Positions 57,140 to 64,000 of a stretch of DNA of 64,000 bases are shown here, one piece after another. Each line of letters opens with the position of its first letter. The first letter of the stretch is position 1. The translations under genes and the position numbers were made by a program. The notes below the pieces were generated by a model that saw only the letters and a program-made list of their open reading frames with translations, made no database searches and was not told the DNA's origin. The stretch covers positions 71,136 through 135,135 of the forward strand of contig NZ_JXCA02000002.1 in assembly GCF_000828085.3 (NCBI RefSeq). The letters are read 5' to 3'. This stretch comes from Scytonema tolypothrichoides VB-61278. Lineage in GTDB: Bacteria; Cyanobacteriota; Cyanobacteriia; Cyanobacteriales; Nostocaceae.

Positions 57140-58831
57140 GTGTCATCTTTTTCAATCCCCGAACAAACATTTACGTCCATTCCTCCCAAGCAATTAAAAA
57201 TTATCCTTGTCGGCGAAGTCCTTAAATACAGAAGCTTTAATGGAGCGAATAAAGCCCTACCTGTTCTCGCTTCTAGTTTGTACAATGCTGGATTTACCAA
57301 AGTCGTACAGCTAGACTTGGAACGTCCCGATATTTCTATGAAAGATGTCTTACATGCAGTGACTGATGCTCATTTAATTATCTTTGCAGGTTGCATGACT
57401 CCTCAATGGCAGGAAATTGACAAACACACCAAACAAATCTTTGATTATCTGCAAGGTTTGGACAAAAAAAACGTGCCAATTTTGGTTGGAGGTTATGCTA
57501 CAAAAGGAGTAGAAGATATCGCGCAAATAACTCCTTGGATAACTGCATTTTGTGACGGCGAAGGCGAAGAGTCAATTTTAGAAATGGCTCGTGCTGTTGC
57601 TGGAGGTACTTTTTATCAACAGATGTTTCACTTACCAGGATTGTGTTTTCTCGATAAAGAAGGAAAATTCTCTTATTCCACTCCTAGCGACAAAGATAAG
57701 GGCTGGTTTCATCGTTCCATAGCCTCTAGGGTCAGCAACTTTGATGAGATTGACCAAAACTTTGCTCTTGTCCATGTTCCACAAATACACAACATGGATA
57801 TATTTAAATCTCAGGATGGAAAACAACTGAAAACAGCCCAACTCTTTACTCAAAGAGGATGTCCTTGGGGATGTGGATTCTGTAATAAAAGTACTGAAAG
57901 CAACTATGTTGTTCGGTTAGGTGAAGAATCTTTCCGCAGACAATTAAGACAACTTAAGCAGCGTGGGTATGAAGCAGTTTATTTAGATGTTGACACGTTT
58001 ACTGTTCATGAAAAAGCTGCCATACGAGAAGCTGAAATATTAACACAGGAAGGATTTATTTGGGGTTCAAATACAAGAATTGACAAAATAAATTATGAGC
58101 AGATGTGCTATTTAGTAGAGAAAAACTGTGTATATATGTTTTTTGGTGTAGAACATACCTTACCAGAAGTCTCGTTAGCAATTCATAAATTTAATGGCTC
58201 CTTTCAAAGTCAAATTAAACAAGCAGAAGATTACGCAGTCAAGGTCAAAAAAGTTTTTAGAAACATGGATAAAGCTGGGTTGCCAAGCAGTTACTTCATT
58301 ATTTTAGGACTTCCAAAAGCAAAACTGAATGAGAGTAGAACAGCTATTGTGAGTTATGAACCGACAACTTTTGAAGACGACATGAGTGCTATACGATTTG
58401 GATTAGAAGAGTGTGACCCAGACTTTCTGAATTTTAATATGCTGAGATTTATGCCTGGTAGTATTGCTGCTGATATCTTGGCTCATCCAGCTTATTCGTG
58501 TGTACGTCCTTCCAGAAACAAGCCAATTACTGCTGGATACTTTTTACCACGAGCTGTAAACCATTATGGCTATCCAATTTCTCCAAATCATGGAGTCTAT
58601 CGATTGTGTGAGTCAATAGGTAGGAATCAACCTACAACAATTGCAATGAATCCCCAACGGGTTTACGAAACCATGCGCTGCACAATGGAATTGATTAATG
58701 CAAAAATTAATGCTGGGGGCAAGCCAACGAAATTGTTTATTGACAGAGATTTGCTGGCTTTTAGTCTGGTCAAGCGAGATGACAAGGGAAGATATGCGAT
58801 CGCTCCTCTAGAAGATTTTGCTGGTATTTAA
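57140..58831 (+). CDS. Radical SAM protein with B12-binding-like N-terminus
   Basis: 563 residues; GTG start at 57140. The N-terminal 180 residues look like a cobalamin-binding Rossmann domain (IILVGEV, AHLIIFAG, ILVGGYATKGVED). The radical SAM cluster motif is CPWGCGFC (C241, C245, C248), a CxxxCxxC, followed by GYEAVYLDVDTFTVHE. Such enzymes may be methylases or other C-H modifying enzymes. Substrate cannot be told. No precursor peptide gene was found next to it. Likely monocistronic or with the potassium channel gene downstream. Confidence 0.85.
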   Translation: MSSFSIPEQTFTSIPPKQLKIILVGEVLKYRSFNGANKALPVLASSLYNAGFTKVVQLDLERPDISMKDVLHAVTDAHLIIFAGCMTPQWQEIDKHTKQIFDYLQGLDKKNVPILVGGYATKGVEDIAQITPWITAFCDGEGEESILEMARAVAGGTFYQQMFHLPGLCFLDKEGKFSYSTPSDKDKGWFHRSIASRVSNFDEIDQNFALVHVPQIHNMDIFKSQDGKQLKTAQLFTQRGCPWGCGFCNKSTESNYVVRLGEESFRRQLRQLKQRGYEAVYLDVDTFTVHEKAAIREAEILTQEGFIWGSNTRIDKINYEQMCYLVEKNCVYMFFGVEHTLPEVSLAIHKFNGSFQSQIKQAEDYAVKVKKVFRNMDKAGLPSSYFIILGLPKAKLNESRTAIVSYEPTTFEDDMSAIRFGLEECDPDFLNFNMLRFMPGSIAADILAHPAYSCVRPSRNKPITAGYFLPRAVNHYGYPISPNHGVYRLCESIGRNQPTTIAMNPQRVYETMRCTMELINAKINAGGKPTKLFIDRDLLAFSLVKRDDKGRYAIAPLEDFAGI

Positions 58832-58885
58832 TTAGATAATGGGTAGTACACATCCTCAATTCTAGTTACCATAACTGTGTCGTCG

Positions 58886-59776
58886 ATGAAAAAGACCCGT
58901 CGAAAAATACCAAAAACTCGGATAGTCAACCGGGACGGCGGCGCAAGCGTCGTGCGTATAGGTGTATCCAACAACCGTTGGCGCGATCCATATCATTTAC
59001 TACTCACTCTGTGCTGGTATAAAACTCTAGGACTTGTCAGTTTAAGTTACGTACTCGCTAATACTTTGTTTGCCTTGGCTTATCTTGCAGGAGGCGATGG
59101 TATTGAAAATGCGCGTCCGGGTAATTTCTTCGATGCCTTTTTCTTCAGCGTCCAAACTATGGCATCTATCGGTTATGGGGCAATGTATCCCAAAACAACT
59201 TATACCAATATCTTAGTTACCATTGAATCACTGTTAGGACTGATAGGGTTGGCGATGGCAAGTGGGTTAATGTTTGCCCGGTTTTCTCTTCCTCAAGCGC
59301 GAGTCTTGTTTAGCGATGTAGCAATCATTACTCCATATAACAGTATGCCAACTTTAATGTTGCGGGTTGCCAATGAACGTCAAAACTGGATTTTAGAAGC
59401 ACAAGTCAGAATGAGTTTGGTACGCACCGAGATCACCAAAGAAGGAGATGTGATGCGTCGATTTTATGATATGTCTTTGCTCCGCAGTCATTCTCCACTT
59501 TTTGCGCTGACTTGGACAATCATGCACCCAATAGACGAGAGTAGTCCTTTGTACGGAGTCTCAGCAGAGGAGATGGTTGAGGATGAAATGGAAGTAATAG
59601 TCACCTTCACTGGGCTTGATGAAACTGTATGCCAAACTATCCATGCCCGTCACTCGTATATTGCAAAGGAAATTGTTTGGAATATGCGGTTTGTCGATAT
59701 TTTATCGAAGACACGGGATGGCAGGCGCAGCATTGACTACTCCCGCTTTCATGATGTTATGCCGATAGAGAATTAA
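58886..59776 (+). CDS. Inward-rectifier type (KirBac) potassium channel
   Basis: 296 residues from ATG 58886; a GTG at 58877 is possible. Two membrane helices flank the pore loop with selectivity filter TMASIGYG (about 91-98), and the cytoplasmic C-terminal Kir domain follows (VRVANERQNWILEAQVRMSLVRTEIT, SPLYGVSAEEM, HSYIAKEIVWNMRFVD). This conducts K+ across the membrane. It is 54 bases after the radical SAM gene. Confidence 0.93.
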   Translation: MKKTRRKIPKTRIVNRDGGASVVRIGVSNNRWRDPYHLLLTLCWYKTLGLVSLSYVLANTLFALAYLAGGDGIENARPGNFFDAFFFSVQTMASIGYGAMYPKTTYTNILVTIESLLGLIGLAMASGLMFARFSLPQARVLFSDVAIITPYNSMPTLMLRVANERQNWILEAQVRMSLVRTEITKEGDVMRRFYDMSLLRSHSPLFALTWTIMHPIDESSPLYGVSAEEMVEDEMEVIVTFTGLDETVCQTIHARHSYIAKEIVWNMRFVDILSKTRDGRRSIDYSRFHDVMPIEN

Positions 59777-59832
59777 CTCATCAGGCATGAAAATTTACAC
59801 ATATATATAGTGATAGTGATCAATTTGAACTA

Positions 59833-60987
59833 CTAATTACGAATAGGAACGAAACCAGCCTTCTCAATGTACTGCTGCCCTTCTTTAGACAGCAACAGGT
59901 TGACGTATGCCACTCCAGCAGCCTCATCGATAGTAGCGTCTCGGCGAATGACTATAAACAGACGCCTAGTCAGGGGGTATGTGCCATCCCGTAAAGCTGC
60001 AGCGTTAACCTGCTTGCCATCATCTGTAAAGGGTTGGACATAGTTCTTGGTGTTGTCTTTAGCCAGTGCAAGAGGGCGGATTGACTGTTGACCGAGAATT
60101 GCTCCGGTAGAGCCAATGCCGATCGCGCCTGGAATTGAGGAAACTTTACGAACACCATCGGTGTAATCGCGCATAAACTGTACTTTAGCACTGAGTTTGT
60201 CCAATTCCGGACCCAGAAGAATGCTGAGTGAGGAGCCAAACTTGGGGTTGAAAGCAAAAGCTGTGATTGGCAAGTCCGATCCTCCCACCTCCTTCCAATT
60301 GGTGATTTTTCCCTTAAAAATATCTTTAATTTGGTCAACAGAAAGTCCAGGCATAGACACATCTCGATGGGTAAACAACAGGAAGCCGTCGATACCTATT
60401 GGCACCTGCTGTAGGGAAAAACCGCGTTCTTTTGACTTGCTGTAATGAGTATCCTCTAATGGCTTGGAAGACTGGGCAAAGCTCAGTTCACCATCAAGCA
60501 GCATACTGATTCCAGTATTTTGACCAGGGTTGTTGTACCTAGGTTCAGTGAAGCGCAACCCAAATTTTGGGTAAACTTGGTTGATAGCCTTATGGAAACT
60601 GTTCCTCAGAGGTGAGAAGACAACAGAACCACCGTAATTGAATGTTCCTTGCGGCACGTTTGGGACTTCCTTCATAGAATTGTAGAGTCGGATATCCGAG
60701 GAACTGTGATCGGCGGAATTGTTCAAATTACTTAAGGTCGATGCTACTTGGACTTGCTGCCAGAAAAAGTAACCTCCCGTACCAAAAAGCAAGACTGTAG
60801 CTAGTAGACTAACCCCACCCACGAGCAGTGTAGAATCAGAGCTAGGACTTGTGTCGCCGTTAGGTATAGAAGCAATCACAAGGGGCATCCCACACTTTTG
60901 ACAATGTGTAGCCCCACGAGGATTTGCATCGTAAGTACACCGACCACAGATGATGTTTCCCTTGGTATTCGATTCGTCAGTATTCAT
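59833..60987 (-). CDS. Zinc-ribbon, membrane-anchored phosphate-binding-protein-like protein
   Basis: 384 residues. A cytoplasmic zinc ribbon comes first (CGRCTYDANPRGATHCQKCG, two CxxC pairs, residues 14-33), then one membrane helix (about 53-78) and a PstS-like periplasmic binding domain (YNPGQNTGISMLLDGELSFAQSSKPL ... GITNWKEVGG-like KGKITNWKEVGG). Secreted binding proteins are normally released or lipid-anchored; a zinc ribbon plus transmembrane anchor suggests a sensor or scaffold role instead. It lies 8 bases after ssuB on the same strand, so probably in one operon with the sulfonate system. Confidence 0.85.
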   Translation of the reverse strand: MNTDESNTKGNIICGRCTYDANPRGATHCQKCGMPLVIASIPNGDTSPSSDSTLLVGGVSLLATVLLFGTGGYFFWQQVQVASTLSNLNNSADHSSSDIRLYNSMKEVPNVPQGTFNYGGSVVFSPLRNSFHKAINQVYPKFGLRFTEPRYNNPGQNTGISMLLDGELSFAQSSKPLEDTHYSKSKERGFSLQQVPIGIDGFLLFTHRDVSMPGLSVDQIKDIFKGKITNWKEVGGSDLPITAFAFNPKFGSSLSILLGPELDKLSAKVQFMRDYTDGVRKVSSIPGAIGIGSTGAILGQQSIRPLALAKDNTKNYVQPFTDDGKQVNAAALRDGTYPLTRRLFIVIRRDATIDEAAGVAYVNLLLSKEGQQYIEKAGFVPIRN

Positions 60988-60995
60988 CCAATTTT

Positions 60996-61799
60996 TTAGG
61001 GGAGTATGTTGTAGGTAGCAATTGGTGCTATGGTAGATTCCCCTTTAGTCGATTTTTGAGAATGGGGTTTTGTACTTAACACCCGTTCTAAGATTTTTTC
61101 GACTAGCGCTGCAAATATAGCATCACTTCGCTGACGAGGACGAGCAAGGGGCACAGGTAAATTCATAGCCACCTTACCTCGTTCTATGAGGATAATTCTA
61201 TCAGCTAAAGTCACTGCTTCTTCTACGTCATGAGTAATTAATAATGCAGTAAATTGCTGTTGTTGCCAGATGTCTTCTATCAGACGCTGCATCTCAATTC
61301 GAGTGAGGGCATCCAACGCTCCCAAAGGCTCATCTAGTAAGAGCAAACGTGGTTCACTCACCAATGCTCTTGCCAGTGCGACCCGCTGGCGTTGTCCTCC
61401 CGAAAGCACACTCGGCCATTCAAAAGCACGTTCTGCAAGTCCGACTTGTTCTAATGCCCAATGTGCCTTTTGTCGCCAGTGTTCCTTTAATCCTAACCCC
61501 ACATTTTCTATCACTCGCTTCCACATCAAAAGACGAGCATCCTGAAACATGACTCGTGTTTCTGGATTGAGCTTACGCAATTGCTTGCCATCAAGCAATA
61601 TACTGCCGTGACTAGGGGGTTCCAATCCTGCTAATAGCTTTATAGTGGTAGTTTTTCCACAGCCACTACGCCCCACAATCGCCACAAATTCGCCCCTAGC
61701 TATTTCTAAATCCAAGTTTTGCAAAACATGAATATTCCCAAAGCTTTTACTCAGACCGGTTACCTTCAAATCTACTCCTACGTGCTTCGGTTTGATCAT
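60996..61799 (-). CDS. ssuB: SsuB-like aliphatic sulfonate ABC transporter ATPase
   Basis: 267 residues. Walker [10 protein letters not shown], signature LSGGQRQR, Walker [13 protein letters not shown] and THDVEEA. Together with SsuC it imports sulfonates as a sulfur source. The order ssuD-ssuC-ssuB with small gaps indicates one operon; the substrate-binding SsuA gene is not in the window. Nitrate/taurine type ATPases look similar; the assignment rests on SsuD as a neighbour. Confidence 0.9.
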   Translation of the reverse strand: MIKPKHVGVDLKVTGLSKSFGNIHVLQNLDLEIARGEFVAIVGRSGCGKTTTIKLLAGLEPPSHGSILLDGKQLRKLNPETRVMFQDARLLMWKRVIENVGLGLKEHWRQKAHWALEQVGLAERAFEWPSVLSGGQRQRVALARALVSEPRLLLLDEPLGALDALTRIEMQRLIEDIWQQQQFTALLITHDVEEAVTLADRIILIERGKVAMNLPVPLARPRQRSDAIFAALVEKILERVLSTKPHSQKSTKGESTIAPIATYNILP

Positions 61800-61822
61800 A
61801 AAAAACTCCTATAAACTTTGGG

Positions 61823-62605
61823 CTACAGATTTTGGTAACTAGGATGCCAAGAAAGCAATTTCTTTTCTAAAAATTTTGCAAATACATCTGCTAACTTTCC
61901 TAACAATGCATATAGCAAAATACTCAAGACGACCACATCCGTTTGCATAAATTCACGAGCATTCATTGCCATGTAACCAATACCAGAGTCTAGGGAAATC
62001 GTCTCAGCAACAATCAGAGTCAACCACATCACTCCCAAAGCGTAACGTACGCCAATCAAAATAGAAGGCATTGCACCAGGAAAAATGATTTCCCAAAACA
62101 AAGACCAAGGATTAAGTCCATATACTTTTCCCATTTCAATCAAGTCTGGGTCAATAGTTCGGACACCATGAAACGTATTTATATAAATGGGAAAAGATAC
62201 ACCGATAGCAACCAAAAAAATCCTCCCTTCTTCTCCAACACCAAACCATAAGATCACCAAAGGAATCATGGCTAAATGCGGAATGTTACGCAACATTTGA
62301 ATCGAGGTATCTAATAGCTTTTCTGCTATGGTAAAGATACCATTTAATAATCCCAAAACAAAAGCAATACTACCACCTATTAAAAAGCCAAGAACTGCCC
62401 GTTGTGCACTAATACCAAGGTGAAAAAAAAGTTCTCCCGATTTAGCAAGACGAATTCCTGCCAGCAAAACATTTATGGGAGCGGGTAATACTCTTGAAGA
62501 AACTAAACCAAATTGCACAAGTAATTGCCAAATGACAAGTAACAGAAGAGGGACGCACCAAGGAACTAATCTGTTGAGGTATAGCTTGAGAAATTTAATT
62601 TTCAT
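61823..62605 (-). CDS. ssuC: SsuC-like sulfonate ABC transporter permease
   Basis: 260 residues, about six membrane helices, with the EAA-loop region GLNPWSLFWEIIFPGAMPSILIGVRYALGVMW. It forms the membrane channel for SsuB. 23 bases separate it from ssuB. ATG at 62605. Confidence 0.9.
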   Translation of the reverse strand: MKIKFLKLYLNRLVPWCVPLLLLVIWQLLVQFGLVSSRVLPAPINVLLAGIRLAKSGELFFHLGISAQRAVLGFLIGGSIAFVLGLLNGIFTIAEKLLDTSIQMLRNIPHLAMIPLVILWFGVGEEGRIFLVAIGVSFPIYINTFHGVRTIDPDLIEMGKVYGLNPWSLFWEIIFPGAMPSILIGVRYALGVMWLTLIVAETISLDSGIGYMAMNAREFMQTDVVVLSILLYALLGKLADVFAKFLEKKLLSWHPSYQNL

Positions 62606-62629
62606 TATGCACGTCCCTTGGACTGTCTG

Positions 62630-63763
62630 TTATTGCTGTTTAGGAAAATTTTCAAAGCCAATAAGTTCGCCAACAGGACTGAACATTTGTGCTTGATTTG
62701 TGTGAGACGATTTTTGCAGCTGTAGACGAGGAAATAGTAATTCAGCAACTCGATAGGCTTCTTCTAAGTGAGGATAACCAGAAAGAATAAAAGTATCAAT
62801 TCCTAGTTTTGCATACTCCTCCATTCTGGCGATGACGGTGTCAGTATCTCCTACCAAAGCGGTACCTGCACCACCCCGCACTAACCCAACTCCCGTCCAT
62901 AAGTTTGGGCTGATTTCTAGTGCTTTGCGATCGCCATTGTGCAGCTGTGTCATCCGCCGCTGTCCTTCAGAGTCCATTCTGGCAAAGATTTTTTGTGCAT
63001 TGGTGATCGCCTCATCACTCACATATTTAATCAAGTCATTTGCCGCGTCCCAGGCTTGAATTTCAGTATCCCGGACAATGACATGTAGCCGAATACCAAA
63101 GCGTAGAGTTCTGCCCTGTTCTGCAGCTAATTGACGCACCGATGCAATTTTTTGAGCCACTTGTTGCGGTGGTTCTCCCCAAGTCAGATAGACATCAACA
63201 TGCTTGGCAGCAATCTGTTGTGCAATCAATGACGAGCCTCCAAACCATAAGGGAGGATGGGGTTTTTGTACAGAAGGAAATAGGAGTTTACCACCTTTTA
63301 TTTGGAAATACTTCCCACTAAAGTTAGTTTCCAAGCCAGCGGAAATGTCTTTCCAAACTGTCAAAAATTCCTCGGTTAATTCATAACGCGCATCATGAGA
63401 AAGATGCACCCCATCCCCTGCTAATTCTACGGGATCACCACCAGTGACAACGTGAACCTGCAAGCGTCCGTTAGATAAACGGTCAAATGTTGCTGCCATT
63501 CGTGCTGACAACCCAGGAGACATCAACCCAGGACGGATCGCAATCATAAAACGCATTTGACGAGTTACAGCAATGAGAGATGAAGCCAATACCCAAGCAT
63601 CTTCACAAGAACGTCCAGTGGGTAGCAAAGCCCCAGCAAATCCCAAATTGTCTACAGCTTGAGCAATTTGTTGAAAGTAATAAAAGTTACACTCGCGGCC
63701 ACCAAATGCTGTTGCTAAATAACGACCATCTCCATGTGTCGGGATAAACCAAAGTAATTCCAT
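62630..63763 (-). CDS. ssuD: SsuD-like FMNH2-dependent alkanesulfonate monooxygenase
   Basis: 377 residues, luciferase-type barrel. Start ATG at 63763 with AGGGA upstream. N-terminal [74 protein letters not shown] and LPPLWFGG-like [11 protein letters not shown] are family words. It releases sulfite from alkanesulfonates using reduced flavin, so the operon scavenges organic sulfur. A flavin reductase (SsuE) gene is not seen. Confidence 0.93.
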   Translation of the reverse strand: MELLWFIPTHGDGRYLATAFGGRECNFYYFQQIAQAVDNLGFAGALLPTGRSCEDAWVLASSLIAVTRQMRFMIAIRPGLMSPGLSARMAATFDRLSNGRLQVHVVTGGDPVELAGDGVHLSHDARYELTEEFLTVWKDISAGLETNFSGKYFQIKGGKLLFPSVQKPHPPLWFGGSSLIAQQIAAKHVDVYLTWGEPPQQVAQKIASVRQLAAEQGRTLRFGIRLHVIVRDTEIQAWDAANDLIKYVSDEAITNAQKIFARMDSEGQRRMTQLHNGDRKALEISPNLWTGVGLVRGGAGTALVGDTDTVIARMEEYAKLGIDTFILSGYPHLEEAYRVAELLFPRLQLQKSSHTNQAQMFSPVGELIGFENFPKQQ

Positions 63764-63794
63764 GTCCCTGTGTGCTCATTACTAATTACCTCTT

Positions 63795-63934
63795 TATAGC
63801 AATCTTATTTGAGTTGTAAAAGTCCTCGTTATTGCGTCCTTAGTTATTTGTTATTTTTTACTACTTTGGACTAAAGACTCTAGACTTTTGACACTCTCAA
63901 TCGAAGATTTCACGAATCATTTAAGATTGCTATA
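63795..63934. mobile_element. MITE-like element with TATAGCAAT ends, copy 3
   Basis: 140 bases. TATAGCAATCTTATTTGAGTT at left pairs imperfectly with AATCATTTAAGATTGCTATA at right. It lies in the promoter region of ssuD. Inside is unrelated to copies 1 and 2, apart from the ends. Confidence 0.75.
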
Positions 63935-64000
63935 ACTGTTTTAACTGCTTAAAAAATCAAACATTTCTATTTATTCTAAATGCTACTCATAGCAGTTTTC

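Noticed and set aside
60996-61799. Nitrate or taurine transporter ATPase
   Set aside because: The ATPase alone cannot discriminate, but the adjoining SsuD-like monooxygenase favours sulfonate.

Overview
The window looks like a piece of chromosome from a filamentous cyanobacterium of the Nostocales type. Supporting signs are frequent HIP1-type octamers (GCGATCGC), short tandem repeats such as AACTGATAACTGATAACTG between genes, the isolated atpD-atpC pair (called atpB-atpE in cyanobacteria), a PatA-type regulator, GAF-rich phototaxis-type chemoreceptors and a giant WD40/STAND protein. No rRNA, tRNA or CRISPR array was seen.

Layout: 1-1.3 kb holds two insertion-sequence remnants. 1.8-9.5 kb is a minus-strand cassette of a dynamin-like GTPase, a large Hsp70-like ATPase and an unrecognised helical protein; this is the best candidate for an undescribed system. 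10.3-20.8 kb is a complete chemotaxis/phototaxis-type operon (PatA-type regulator, CheY, CheW, five-GAF MCP, hybrid CheA, second CheW). 20.9-24.5 kb holds a peptidoglycan-binding protein, a SirB1-family protein, a small RHH protein and a lone tnpB. 25.2-28.6 kb is atpD, atpC and recF, followed by an MgtC protein and a PEP-synthase-like enzyme that carries a large repeat-derived insertion.

32.4-34.7 kb is gene-poor and holds an ISL3 remnant. 34.7-41.8 kb has a multicopper oxidase followed by two consecutive ECF metal transporters: cbiMNQO, then a CbiM-PDGLE fusion with its own T and A components. 42-47.5 kb has a lipoprotein, a DUF4212/sodium-solute symporter pair, a DUF1361 membrane protein and a baeRF-type protein. 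48-51 kb is an iron-uptake-type group (HHH lipoprotein, bacterioferritin-like protein, FTR1 permease) followed by a MOSC protein. 53.4-57 kb encodes the NB-ARC/pentapeptide/14-blade WD40 protein. Then come a radical SAM protein, a Kir-type potassium channel, and the sulfonate operon ssuD-ssuC-ssuB with a zinc-ribbon-anchored phosphate-binding-like protein at its end.

A theme across the window is repeat DNA. There are GC-rich palindromic repeats, tandem repeats and small inverted-repeat elements in most intergenic spaces. Five otherwise intact genes (cheA, ppsA-like, recF, tnpB and the WD40 gene) appear to carry repeat-derived DNA in frame. All functional calls rest on reading motifs by eye; no database search was run.
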